From positions 54,539,356 through 54,603,355 of the forward strand of contig OZ024874.1 of assembly GCA_964017185.1 (NCBI GenBank): 64,000 nucleotides of DNA, written 5' to 3'. The notes beneath the pieces were generated by a model. It made no database searches and was not told the origin of the DNA. It worked only from the letters and a program-made list of their open reading frames with translations. This document shows positions 1 to 12,249 of this stretch, piece after piece. The DNA comes from Rugalucina vietnamica. Taxonomy: Eukaryota > Mollusca > Bivalvia > Lucinida > Lucinidae. Numbering within the stretch: the stretch's first letter is position 1; each line of letters begins with the position of its first letter. The position numbers were made by a program, and so were the translations under genes.

Positions 1-1417
1 AATAAAGTCCCCATGCGTCACCGCCATAATTGCTAGAGCAGTGCACAAAACTCCCCTCCGTTCCCTAGAGAGCACTTCCGCTTCATTTCCTGACTATGCG
101 ATGTGGGGTAATCTCAAAAGCGTTTTGGCGTGGAAATTTGATCTAATATTCCCAGCACATATTTGCGTGCTTTGCACCAGTTAAAGATTTTCACATGGTT
201 ACAGTGTAAACCAATGTCAAAGATAGTTTCCCTATTTGACAGTCTATGCTATATTTCTTTCAATTTCTAGCACCCACCCCTATGTTGAGATATGATATAT
301 GATTATTTTGACCGAAAGATATCCTCTGAGACGCGAAGTCAGACAAAAATGCGTTTTACATTACGTGAATGATCATAGTTATAGTCGTATTTACTGAGAT
401 TCCTATTAGCCGGACATTTTTGTGGTTAAAATTGATATTTTACATTCATGTGCAAACATGATTACCTTCCCTATCCCGTCGCAAGCAACTATAACCGGGT
501 GCGAGATACCAAGAATTAAAATCACGTTTAATACACCATTCTCTTTCCATGTTGGAAGAAACAGTTGTGAATGGTCTATGACAATAATCATTGCACAATC
601 GGATTAATACAACTATCTCCAAGAAAAATCGTCATACGTTGTGGAGAAATAAACGCTGATCCCACAACGACCACCTGCAGAACATTGTTTGCTATATGCC
701 ATAAACAAAGTCTAGATGCACATCAATCCATATAAATAAGACGAGGACTATACAAGATACTTGTGCATGAATCAAAGATGGTTTCCGTAACACAGTAACG
801 TGGTTGGGCGTTACCTACTTTTTCAATTGTAATTCTGTATAGAATTGCTTTGAAAATAACAATTTATGATGAAACAGATTCCTGTCAGAGACTCAAAAGC
901 AAGTTCTTTAACGTTTATCAAGTATATAAAAGACGCATATAATAGTTTATGTAGAAAATATAAGATTTTTTTACATCTATCTTAAAACGCATCTCCCGTA
1001 GAGCTATGAAATTATTAATACTTTCTTATTTTAATACACCGTGTTTTATATCAAAGTATCATATTTAGAGATAAAAGGTTAAATAATTGTCACCCAAATA
1101 ACAAAATTCTGTGAACGATGTCAACGGTCAAGTTAGCAGATCGAAGATTACATTTAAAAATAAATTGCCTAAAAATTAAGGAGACTATTAATAATAAAGT
1201 TTAATTATTTCAAGCAAGATTTCTGTAAAGCGGGATTTTATATCAAACAACATTTTATGATCATGTTCAGGTTTCTGAATTCTTATATTTTGTGACAACG
1301 ATAAGTTATAACATGACAATGTTAGAACCGACCCTTCAGCGTTTATTAGTTTTAAATTTTTAGTCATTTTATCATTATCTTTTGAAGCAAGTGTAGGTTT
1401 CCATGATTGTGTCGTAT
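1..1417. other. AT-rich DNA, no gene recognised
   Basis: No exon-like frame, repeat family or RNA gene stands out. Open frames on both strands stay near 60 codons and resemble nothing I know. The stretch ends at the outer terminus of hairpin element B-01. Confidence 0.5.
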
Positions 1418-1699
1418 CATTACGAAAACACGCCCGTGCACTATACAGATTTTTTTTTTGGTTGTGAAAATCTAAAATTTTATTAGAATTTTTTTGTATA
1501 TTTTTCTTATTTTTGCTCAAAACATAGATTGTGGGTACACGTTAGAACCGCCTCGCCGAGGCGGTTCTAACGAGTACCCACAATCTATTTTTTGGAGCAA
1601 AAATAAGAAAAATAGGTATACCCGCCTGCGTACCCCAGTTTTACTATATAAAAGTGGGGTTTAAGGGGGTATACATTACATGGACATGTTTTCCTGATG
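1418..1699 (-). mobile_element. Hairpin element B-01 (non-autonomous DNA transposon, MITE-like)
   Basis: Family B copy in reverse orientation. It opens with CATTACGAAAACACGCCC and closes with GGACATGTTTTCCTGATG, an imperfect terminal inverted repeat of about 18 bp. Its middle (about 1500-1605) is a near-perfect hairpin with ATAGATTGTGGGTAC arms around CGCCTCGCCGAGGCG. A short second inverted pair (TACCCCAGTTTTAC / AAAAGTGGGG) sits near the right end. There is no coding capacity, so it would need a transposase from elsewhere. No target duplication is evident. It is followed after 493 bp by B-02 in opposite orientation. Confidence 0.8.
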
Positions 1700-2192
1700 A
1701 GAGGTCTTTTAAACTGCATCAAGCTTTTCGAATACTCATTCGGTTAAATGAGCTTCTTTCTTTCTTCTGTTTTCTTGGTTTTCCGGGTGATTTAAGTTAG
1801 ACATGCAGACTTTCCTTATATTGTTTTCAATTTTATCAATGACATTTTATTTGCCATTATATTCATATCTGTTTTCACCGATTTCTTATTATATGAACAC
1901 GGCTGACATGTTTTCATGATAGAGCGATTTTATTTAGAGCGTTTTTGTTTATCAAAATATGTTTTATCATCTTATCAGTTTTATCTAGAAAGTCATTTGC
2001 AAACAATTGCCGATATAAATAAATGCGTTTTGTGTCTTCAATAAATCATTTCAATAAAACAAGTTTTCGTGAGATTTTACAAAGTTGTACCCCACCACAA
2101 GAAACAACTACTGTTCAATATGTTTTTCGCACAATGCAAACGTATCGTATTTATATTTTGACAGAGTAAAGTTTAATAGCCAGGAATCTTTG
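1700..2192. other. Spacer between inverted copies B-01 and B-02
   Basis: AT-rich sequence of 493 bp with no recognised repeat or gene. It is bracketed by two family B elements whose CATCAGG-type ends face inward, so the whole 1418-2470 block has long inverted flanks. Confidence 0.5.
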
Positions 2193-2470
2193 CATCAGGA
2201 AAACATGTCCGTGCAATGAATACCCCCGTAAACCCCACTTTTATATAGTAAAATTGGGGTATGCAGGGGTATACCTATTTTTCTTATTTTTGCTCCAAAA
2301 CATAGATTGTGGGTACTCGTTAGAACCGCCTCGGCAAGGCGGTTCTAACGTGTACCCACAATCTATGTTTTGAGCAAAAATAAGAAAAATATCAAAATTT
2401 TTCTGTTGAAATTTTCATTTTTTAAAACGGAAAAAATCTCTGTATATTGCATGGGCAAGTTTTCGTGATG
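2193..2470 (+). mobile_element. Hairpin element B-02
   Basis: Nearly intact family B copy running from CATCAGGAAAACATGTCC to GGCAAGTTTTCGTGATG. The central hairpin (about 2276-2390) keeps long arms and a CGCCTCG-G-CAAGGCG centre with one change. The flanks are TTTG on both sides, which could be a 4-bp target duplication, but other copies do not confirm that length. A pyrimidine-purine mini-palindrome (CCCCACTTTTATA / AAAATTGGGG) lies near the left end. Confidence 0.82.
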
Positions 2471-5308
2471 TTTGCAAAGTAATCTTGCCGAATCTATTCA
2501 TTTATGCAAAGTAAAACGAATTGTGTTTCTTGCATATACACGAACAGAATACGTGTATATAAAACAAATTGAAAAGACATGAACATCAGAACATAACAAC
2601 AAAGCAGGTGGTGTAAGAAACACATTCTGAAGGTTATGTCAAAAGTTGCAACCACATAACACCATCATCCCCGCATTCAAGAAAACATCAGTTGCTATAG
2701 TAAGATTAGATATTATTAGATAAATTTATTCATAAGCAATAGGCCAATAAGTAAAGCCATATAAAGGCGTCCTATTCATCTACTTTTGGTAACGTATAAT
2801 AATGGTCGAAAACAACAGTCCATAAATTTGTTAGACTCCAAATCTTGCATGTAGACCTAACATTATATGTTAAGTCATAATCCAAAGTTTCAAATCTCTG
2901 TCATGGCTGCATCAAGAACTGGCACACTCGATGGCGAATAGTTAATCACGTTACATTACTAAACAATTTGACAATAGAAAATTATCATGAACGCTTGCTC
3001 GTTTGGTTATCTTCGATTTTGTTTTTCAATTTATGTATTTATGTGAGAAGTATTTATTCGCATACAACTTTCATGGGGGTGAGAATAGTACAATTTAAAC
3101 GGTAGTCTAAGTCAACACCTCTTATACACAACTGACACTATTTCTTTGACCATACAATGAATATGGTTTTGCAAAGAACGGACACTTTATATGGCGAACC
3201 TCGTTTTATCACATTTCATCTTGCAAATGATTTGAAGGTGTGTATTTCAAAGCAAACTTTGTGCGCTTCGTAATCGCTTCATTCCATCTAAAAGCAATAT
3301 AACCCATTAATGTAGCTCTCATATCTCCTAAATGCTGATACACCTGGATGCCTTCCGTGATTTTCATTTGATCTTAATTAGTTGAACGCGTTTCTGTTTA
3401 CCGTTAGAAATTACTGGTCACTTTATTTGAATTATCTGTTCTATTATCAGGAAATACTTCATCTTGTAACGCCTTTGAAAAATTGCCCATGCTTGGAAAG
3501 TCACACCAGTATTTAGCATAATTTTCAGATGTTCTAACAAACTCTCTAACTATCAAAACATACAACTTTTATACAGTTTTACATTAGTAGATAAGTCATA
3601 TGGAGATGGGTTTAATAACCTTATCAATTTGGTATGATGGTCCAACTTTTCAGAAATTATTAAATATCAACGTTACTGTTTATTGTCTTTGACCTTGATC
3701 AGTCAATGAAGCCAGCGTTTCTTTAGCTTTGTCATAAAGTTACCAAAATACTCATCTCCGAAACGCGAGTGTATATGTATGTACATGTAGTTTGTTTGTG
3801 TATTTGGTATTTCAATATCTTGACTCTTATTTTAGCCAGTTTAATTTAGCCTTTCCCCTTCTCTTTTGCCTCACCGAGAAAATAAATTCTGGTATAACGG
3901 ATCAACTGCGCCTCAGTCCAATCAGAGGACGTCATAAGATACATCTGAAAATATTCTAAGATAAACAATAATAGCGCTTACCCGGATCTCATAATGCACA
4001 TGCTGTTCTGTGTATTCGAAGTTCCCAATGGCTTGACTAGATTTTCTCCTTGCATCGCTTTATTTTGTTAAGATTCAAGTCAGGAAGTTGACAAATTGGT
4101 TCATGATACGCCATCTAATTAAAAACAAAACAAACGACCAAGAGGCTGACTAATTTTGACCACAGTGTTGAACATTTGAGAGAAAATAGCATACGTGTAT
4201 TCAGAAAGGTTGTATGCTTGTGATGCAAGTATGGCAAGGGCAAGGGGAGAAACATTTTAAAGAACAAGTGCAGTGTATAACAAGCTTTCCATTTGGAGCT
4301 AAGAATTCAAAACTAATGGCACAATGACATGCATGTCCAGTCATTTTGTTTCGAAAATGTCAAAGCAATAAATAATTATGTAGAAAAGTGTTGAGCTTGT
4401 TTTAATTAAATAAGTCTGAAGGACATGTGTCTATTTAACCAGATGTCATTTATAAATTCAACATACAGTCAGCAAAAACATACCCTAATGTTGTTACAAC
4501 CAATAAAATCTTTATAACACTATTGTTGAAGATCGAACAAACCATTGCATATTCTTAACATAACAAAACAGTGCAGGGAAATATCAGCAAATGCTCAAGA
4601 GCTCAAGAGTAGTCGGTAAATAGCTACTCAATTATATGTTAAACTACCCGACTTAAAAAATTGACCTTGACTTTGACTTTCACTTTAGACAAAACGGTCT
4701 CCCTGCCTAAAACAGTCCGGCGGATAACATCAACGTGCTACAGCGTTTAACGTTATAAGCATTTCGCACAGTAAACATTCAAGCAAATTACATGAAACTA
4801 CCAATTTTTGAAAGTAGAAACGTTTCGTGTTTAGATTATTTCAAATGAACTGCCGCATAGCGAAACATCTTCTTTCCTTCCGTTATGGCAACAGACCAGC
4901 TTTCTCGCATTTGGATCATTTTCCTTTTCTATCTTTATCTGCCCTGTATACCCAAACGTTATTCCAAATGGTGAGCCTTTATGAGTTGGAAAACACTAAA
5001 TGCATGTATATGTTTTCTTGAGACTTGTGTCTATTGAATCATCTACCGCTTTCACTATTTCGGGACTTTCAATGTCTATTGAATTGTAAGGCCCATCATT
5101 GTTAGTTTCTTAATGGGTACCCGTGAAGTAATTTATATCTTTATACGTGTTGATAACTTTCCTTAAAACTTTCTTAATAGCTGTTTCGCATATAATGGGA
5201 CAGCATTCGTCACGGGTACAGAGCTAGATAGTTTAATCTTGGAGAAGTTTAATTTGAAATTAGTTTTATTGATCCATCGCTGTCATGTCCCGTCGATTTT
5301 GGGATATA
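2471..5308. other. 2.8 kb with no recognised gene or repeat
   Basis: AT-rich and apparently single-copy within the window. No frame looks like an exon. The longest open frames, near 4830-5020, are about 64 codons and low in recognisable protein character. Confidence 0.45.
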
Positions 5309-5312
5309 ATAT

Positions 5313-5547
5313 GAGCCGCATCGTAAGAAAAACGGATTTTTCCCTATGCGAAAACAAAGGCGCAGACCAGCTTCGCAGTAACTGCACAGCTGATCTGCGG
5401 CTTTGTTTTCGCTACAGGGATAGTACAATTCTTCTACTTTCTAAATCCAAAATTTCCAGCTTCTAACCATCTTCTGTGACTGTACAGCCCGGTTTGTGTC
5501 GGACCTGGTCGGGAACCCAAATTATTGGCTTTCTCACGCGATGGCTT
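5313..5547 (+). mobile_element. Hairpin element A-01
   Basis: Family A copy of 235 bp, flanked by ATAT on both sides (5309-5312 and 5548-5551). The left end GAGCCGCATCGTAAG and the right end CACGCGATGGCTT form the terminal inverted repeat. The off-centre hairpin is unusual: its left inner arm is the AGCTTCGCAGT type, while its right arm matches the AGCTGTGCAGT type. The stem therefore has extra mismatches. The open frame through it (ENKGADQLRSN...) is a by-product. Confidence 0.85.
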
Positions 5548-5551
5548 ATAT

Positions 5552-5817
5552 AATATATCACACGAGGGTGGGTATGATGTATTATTTTCATGTGTTTTCT
5601 TGTTTATCGGTGTTGCCTTGGCTTGTTTTGGGTGTGTTATAGCATCATTATATTCAAATAAAAGGTATGGTCATCCCCGATTGAAAACAAAATTATGATC
5701 CACTAGGTCATCATAATCCCCACAATGCTCACTTTCGAAGTCATACCTCGCCAAATTCGTCAAAAGCATCCGTATAACAGCGTCCCCAAAAAGCTCAGTT
5801 AACAGTTCGAACATGTA
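5552..5817. other. Short unannotated spacer
   Basis: Nothing recognised between elements A-01 and F. Confidence 0.4.
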
Positions 5818-6546
5818 AAGCTAGTATCTCACTGGCATGCGAATTCCTCGCGACTGTTACGCGAATTTAGTCGCGGCACTTTCGCACGACATTCGTGCGA
5901 GTGTCGTGAGAATTTTCACGTGTCGCGAACTATTCGCGAACTGGTCGCGAAGGTTTTAAACATGTTTAAAAATTGGATGCGAATTTTGTTCCCAAAATAT
6001 TTCGCAAGACTGTCGCGCGACTGTCGTGCGACGGTCGTGCGACGTTCGTGCGAATGTCGCGAACCTGTCGCCGCGAAATTTTGGCGAATTTACAATGCGA
6101 AATTTTCGCGACACTCGTACGAATGTCGTGCGAGTGTCGCACGACAGTCGCGCGACAGTCTTGAGACAACATGCGAAAAACTCGCGACTATCTGGCGAGA
6201 AAATAAAACTTAGCGACATTCGTACGAATGTCGTGCGACACTCGCACGAATGTCGCGCGACTGTCGTACGAATTAAAATGAAAATAAGATACATTCGCGG
6301 GAAAGTCGTGAGACACTCTCACGAATGTCGCGCGACTGTCGTGCGACAGTCGCGTGACTATCGCGCGACAGTCGTGAGATATATTTTCAAAATTAGACCG
6401 AAATTCGCGAATTTGTCGCATAAATGTCTATTCAATGAGACTGCAACATGAAAGTTTTGTTTATATCGTTAATCTTTGTCGCATAATAGTCGCGAACTAT
6501 TCGCGAACTAGTCTCCGGTTGTCGCATCCCAGTGAGATAGGGGCTT
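5818..6546. mobile_element. Element F: terminal inverted repeats around a GTCGCGCGAC array
   Basis: The ends pair as an inverted repeat: AAGCTAGTATCTCACTGG on the left against CCAGTGAGATAGGGGCTT on the right, continuing into ATGCGA / TCGCAT. The interior is packed with 10-12 bp near-palindromes of the form GTCGYGCGAC, and GTCG, TCGC and CGAC recur throughout. Because the unit is nearly self-complementary, open frames on both strands read similar Arg/Ser/Val/Thr-rich peptides of up to 141 codons. These are not proteins. No transposase is present. No target duplication is clear. Confidence 0.7.
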
Positions 6547-6765
6547 AACTCTTGAAAACAAGCCAAATCAACAAGCAAGATTGCTTTTGTTTTTAAAGAG
6601 ACTAACCGGATAACTACCTTGTTGGGAAAGACCTAGTCATCTTCCTTTTTAAGTGAGTTGTCGGAAAACTGTTTTGTGATGCATTTTCTTAAGTTCTTAT
6701 TTTCTTAAGTTCTTTCCCGTTGGTTGTATGTTGAGACTATAAATTAAATGGCATCGATTCCTGGT

Positions 6766-7089
6766 AATTACGAAAACACGCCCATGCAATGTAGATAGAT
6801 TTTTTAAAGTTGTAAAAATTAAAAAAAAAGAGATATTTTTCTTATTTTTGCTCAAAACATAGATTGTGGGTACACGTTGGAACCGCCTCGCCGAGGCCGT
6901 TAGAACCGCCTCGCCGAGGCGGTTCTAAGCGAGGCGGTTCTAACGAGTACCCACAATCTATGTTTTGGAGCAAAAATAAGAAAAAAAGGTATACCCCTGC
7001 ATACCCCAGTTTTATGTATAACTTTGGATATAACTGTATAAAAGTGGGGTATAAGGGGGTATTCATTACACGGATATGTTTTCCTGATG
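6766..7089 (-). mobile_element. Hairpin element B-03 with an enlarged palindrome core
   Basis: Reverse family B copy from AATTACGAAAACACGCCC to TATGTTTTCCTGATG. The hairpin core is rearranged: the GAACCGCCTCGCCGAGGC unit appears more than once between 6880 and 6942, giving a duplicated centre. It also has a small insertion in the TACCCCAG...GTGGGGT side palindrome near 7010-7035. The remaining arms (CATAGATTGTGGGTAC) are well conserved. Confidence 0.8.
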
Positions 7090-7994
7090 GATCCGCCGCG
7101 TAGTATCCTTTCATTACCTAGATATATTTCTTATGACCTTCAATTCCGTATTGTTACTAATGTAATTTTGCTGTTCATTATCCTTTCATTTTAAAGTATT
7201 TGGATTTGTCTGGCCATACGCTTTTCAAATGACATTGTTACTTTTATAGGACGTCTCAAACCCTAACTACAAATTACCGCCTTTGACATTAGGGAGGGGT
7301 TTCAGCCGTCATCTTGAATGAGGGCCGTCAGATTCGGGCCAGTGAGTCTTTTCATGGTTTGAACCCGAAGTGTGAAACTTCACAGCAGAAAAAATACGAT
7401 TCAACTTTAACTTTTGCAAAACGTTATTGCCCCAATTTCGCATTAATCATATTTTCTTGGCATTAATCATTTCTGCTCTGATGTTTTTATTGTCTCTCTT
7501 TGCCAAGCTTTTCTTCAAATGTGCTGTCGTGAGCCCCCGACCGCAAAATGAAAGTAAAATACCTTGTAACCTCTAAACATATACCAGAGAAAATTTAGAC
7601 CCAGTCATCTTATTGGGCATTGCCTTTTACTTTCATATTCCAAATACAACACGAATTTTATCATATTTATCAGTCTAAAAATGTTTTATTCGGTGTTCAC
7701 TTAATAGATCTTTGGTAATATCATGTTGTGTATCGAAAGTGAACTTTTGTCGTCTTTGGTCCATTTGTGATTTTCGAGTGTCACCAGATGAGGGCCTTTC
7801 TAAGATTTGTCCTCAAATGACTTCGTGGGTTAAACCACATCAAGTTGAAAGAAACCTCAAACAGTATGTTTCATTTCGACTTTATCTGAAACAGTTTTAT
7901 AGATTATCTATGTCACTCCCTTGTACAGAAACACTTTTTGCGACAATGAATCAGTTCAGAATACACTTGCAACAAGAACATGTACATTGTACTT
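7090..7994. other. 0.9 kb without recognised features
   Basis: No repeat family or exon is recognised. One plus-strand open frame of 106 codons (7712-8032) runs into the neighbouring dispersed repeat and has no recognisable domain. Confidence 0.4.
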
Positions 7995-8330
7995 GTAGTA
8001 AGAATAGAGGGACCAGGAATCGATGCAATTGAATTTAAAGTCCCAACATAGACACCAGGTGCGAAAGAAAATACATAAAACACAACAAAACATTTTTACG
8101 ACAACACACACGAAGAGCAGAATGGCTAGCTCTTTTCCAACAAGGTAGCCATCCGGCTACGTTTCAACCGGAACGAAAGGCAACGAGCACGACAGAGAGG
8201 CAGGCACAATAAACAGTAGTATAATGAAGACAAACCACTTTTCCTGAGACACCGATGATCGTTTTTAACGCCGAAAACTATTTTTCCTGATTTTCCTGGG
8301 TACATCCTCGATTTCATAGACCGATTTCAA
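7995..8330. repeat. Dispersed repeat L, copy 1
   Basis: Shares an AGGAATCGRTRCAAT start and a TAGCCATCCG segment further on with the sequence at 14605-15075. It also shares a weaker TCCCAAC...CACCAGG stretch with 34370-34450. The copies are diverged and their ends are not defined. It has no coding potential. Confidence 0.35.
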
Positions 8331-9124
8331 AAAGATGAAACAAACTTGGAAAAAGTTTCTGAAGGCAGCGTAAAATCAAGTATTTCTGCTTCGTCATTTC
8401 AAAGAGTTTAAAAACGTGTTAGTCTCGCAAAGGCGTGATTCTTTTGTTTCGCGCTAGAAAGATGCGTTTTCGCTGGATGAAGTGCGCGCAAGTGGCCCTT
8501 TTGTTTGACAAGAAATGAGTGACAGTTTACGAACCGGTATAAGTTTCAACCAAAAAACTTCAAAGACGCGAATTAATAAATCTTTAATGTGTTTCATGTG
8601 TGTATGAAAAGCGTTCATTTGAAGTCCAATGCGTGTGAAAAATTGGAAATGATAAGGGTCTAACCTTTGCCACTGTTTGCTTTATTTTAAATTTATCATA
8701 TGAATCGGGAAACTAAAAGAGCATTTATCGGCTACATATCGAAGATCGGGTTCCAAAGGTTGTCTTGGACGGGGACAAATATGGTTTTAAGAGACAATTT
8801 ATTGGCAATGCATTGACTTCAAGGCAGACGGTTTCAAAACCATACGGGATACTGAAGTTCAAATACAGAAATGCTGTCTACATATTCAAAGAGGAAGCCT
8901 ACATATTACTTTTCGGATTTTCATCTTTACCATTTCTTGGGACAAATCACAACCGACTGACGAAATAGATCACATACTTCGAAACATGAACGCATGCAGA
9001 GGGCCGCACTCTGGATAAGCTAACATAATAGTTCAATCCTTTTTCTAAAACATTTTAAGATGACTGGAGCGCCGTATGGAAGATTGGCAATTGCGCTACA
9101 TACGTTATCATTTTAAAATATAGA
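8331..9124. other. No recognised features
   Basis: AT-rich sequence. The 67-codon plus-strand open frame at 8765-8968 has no recognisable motif. Confidence 0.4.
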
Positions 9125-9138
9125 GATTATTATTATTA

Positions 9139-9178
<40 letters not shown>
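9125..9178. repeat. (ATT)n microsatellite
   Basis: About 17 units of ATT/TTA with one interruption near the start. On the minus strand it reads as a poly-Asn open frame, which is an artefact. Confidence 0.95.
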
Positions 9179-11546
9179 TGAAAGGGGGGTGGGTGTGGCC
9201 TTTCTTTAATAGTTCGAGGCAAGCGAAAAATGCAAAACGGCTTTGTCGAATCCGCTTTTTACTTGTTGTTATGGGCGGCCATAGCAACAGCAATATGATT
9301 CCAATTTAGACCAAACTAGCGTATTGTCAGTATCAATATAGCCATCCAATAAGAAAATACATCTTTTTATGGTCTTTAGCACTATCAAATATCAAAATCA
9401 TATATTAATGCTATAAAACATGTTCTATTGATCCAGAAAATATATTTATAATAGCAATCAAGACAAGCATCTAACATTTATCCTGGACATAATGAAAGGC
9501 ATTGTAACGGGTTCGGTCCCTTGATGTTTGAGTTTGCGGTAAAATGTCAACTGCGGACATTTTCAGATAAATGGCTTGAGATTAGGAAGATGTATTTTTC
9601 TGATATCACCAGATTGCTGGGAAAATACCATGCTGTTGATATCGTTTATACTAAGTGAGATTTTATTGTTTATTTTCTATTTGTTGACAATATTCATATC
9701 CCGAGAATCATATTTTGGAATAAATGATATTGAATTAATTTGGAGGACCCACTAATGGTAACATTTTACACTGGCTTGAAATTTTAAAGAAAAACAATTT
9801 TAGAAATTCAGCCAATAAGGTAGCCAGAAACCTTTTACATGTATCAGTAAAACGAAAATATACGAATATGTATAGATGATTCAAAGATGCGTGGTAATAA
9901 GGCTATACTGTTCGCACGGACAGGTAAATAACAGCAAATAAATGAAATCAGTACCGATGCACTCTAGCATCTGGGATAGCGATTCTCACTCAAATAAACA
10001 AAACGTTTAAATGTTTGTAGTAAATACGTCACACAGTAAACCCTAAAACGCGGATGAGTCTTTTACATTTATTTATAACGATTTTCATACAACTTTGCAG
10101 GATCTGCACCATGTTCAGCAAAATAACAATGGCAAGAGCAAGTATACAAACGCCAGTATTTATCAAATGTCGCTATCTACAACGTACTCTTTAAACCAGA
10201 CCCAAAACTATATACATGTAGAACACGTTATCAAATGCATCTGACCAGGTAAAACACAAAATGTCATACTACAGACGTTACAATCATGAAGCTGAAATTC
10301 AGGAATGTAATGGCAACTCGATGGCAACGGTGCTGATATGATATACCGGAACAACTTTTTTCACACAAGTTAAACAAATTCCGTTTTCATACGATGCGGC
10401 TTAAACCGTATGGGCTACAGCCCTTAAAAGTTTATTGACATACATTTGACAGCCCTCATAAAGACAATTTCATGGTTTATGTGTTCAAACATTGGGGGCC
10501 TCTTGTGTAACTTGACTTCTTGGCTTATCTATATAGTATGTACATTGTATTTTGAGTCAATTGTTCGAGCCCGCGAAAAACAAATACCACTTTATTTAGT
10601 GTTTGCCGAGATAAGTATATTACTGTTGAACAGTCTATAATCCATCGACGCTACGGCTGTAGTTTTAGTGAAACAACTTATAAAAATTCCAATTTTGGCA
10701 CATAAGACGCCAAAGAGGTGTTTTCAAGTTATTCCCAAGTTTTCCGACTAAATCTAATCTTTTACACAAACTAGCACCCGCTGCAGAGCAATTTAGTAGG
10801 ATCTCATGGGTAAACATATTTTTCGCGTTTCTTAATAGGATCTATAAGTCATGTCTACAGCTTACGAAATTTAAATATTGGCTCTCTTTTCTGTTAATTG
10901 CAATTGAATGGGATGACCATTATTTTCGAATTCCGTAAATTTGCTAGAAAGGTTTTACTTATGTTTGTTTATAGACCATCATGTCTACAGAAAACTGTCT
11001 GTCTATATTTACGTATATTTTTCTTCGCGAAAATTGAATTAATGCAAATCTTGTTCTAATAAAACAAAATTTGAGTTAACTGTACCCTATGTTACAGAAA
11101 TGAATAATGTAAATTCAAAAAGGCCCATCTGATCAACGGTTATCATTTAATCGTAGTCTGCATTTCTTTTGTATCTTTCGATTTTTGTTCAAAAATAGAA
11201 TAACACTTGTACAAAAAGTATTCAGTTTATGTCCAAGTGCAGAATACTAAAATTTAATTATTTTTAATAGTTTATATTTCTTCAATTTGACGATACTAGA
11301 TTGGTTATTATTCCGAATACCTCAGCAATATGGGGCATTTGCCGCACAACTTGGGGTTCGTCAAGGTGCTACTCATTTACGCTAGACCACCATACATTTT
11401 ATAGTATGGGTGTCAAAACCATTTTCTTACTTTAATACGCACAAAGATTGGCTATATAATTTTCTTCCTTTTGGGACAACATAAAAGCTGCTAATAATGT
11501 GTTGATGAGATTTTGAATCAGGGCCTTTAAATCTCTCTCGCATATT
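9179..11546. other. 2.4 kb without recognised features
   Basis: AT-rich. Open frames are short. An 88-codon minus-strand frame at 11432-11698 overlaps element K and is not a gene candidate. Confidence 0.4.
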
Positions 11547-11993
11547 GCACCAGTCATTTGTATACCCGGCCCCCATACCGCCGGGGATAGCGGGGACATA
11601 GCGGAGCTAAAGTGCCAGAATTTAACCTGTGATGAGTCCCAGCAGTGCCGTAGATGTGCCGGAGTTTTAAATATCCGCCAATACACAGTCAAATTCATTC
11701 AAATTAGATACTAGTTGCATTTTTACAATTTAATTACTGTTAATGGTCCTTATTTAATTTGCAAATGAACCTGTACATTTACATGCAGAAATTCAAACCC
11801 ATATCCCACATTTCAATTTCATCAGAACAACTCCCAGCTGCTGTTCCTCCGGGGAGTCGGGGCTTTTAGCAGGGATTTTACCACAAATCTGACCCCGTAG
11901 GGCTGGGCTTTTACCGGGGCTTTGAAAACTGAAAAGTTAAAAGTCCCGCTATTCCCCGGCCCTAGGGGAGCCGGGGATACAAATGACTGGTGC
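11547..11993. mobile_element. Element K: MITE-like repeat with CACCAGTCATTTGTA ends
   Basis: The terminal inverted repeats are about 27 bp long: GCACCAGTCATTTGTATACC on the left is matched by GGGATACAAATGACTGGTGC on the right. Directly inside each end lie GC-rich stretches (CCGGCCCC..., CCGGGGATAGCGGGG and CCCCGGCCCTAGGGGAGCC), against an AT-rich background. There is no open frame of note. A target duplication could not be fixed. Confidence 0.75.
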
Positions 11994-12249
11994 GTAAAGG
12001 CGATCCAGACTCATTTTAACCCTGCTAATATATCTTAAGAGGTGTCGATTTCTTCTACTTCTCGCCACACGAAGACAAATATTTGCATAAAACTGCACAT
12101 GGTAATCTAAAACAAATTTGTCTCCAATTTTCACTGATGTGTTTAGATTCTTTGGGGGCTGGAAAGGCGATGATTACATTACACGACAAAAATGCCATTT
12201 CTCGCTCCTCAAATAAACCGAAAAGTCATTTCCAAACAACATCACATTT

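Noticed and set aside
5920-6451. Long Arg/Ser/Val-rich open frames on both strands
   Set aside because: They come from the near-palindromic GTCGCGCGAC array of element F, which keeps several frames open on both strands.
9108-9293. A poly-Asn peptide on the minus strand
   Set aside because: It is the ATT microsatellite read in one frame.
9505-9520. A GGTTCGGTCCC word resembling a tRNA B box
   Set aside because: No A box or foldable tRNA lies at the required distance upstream.
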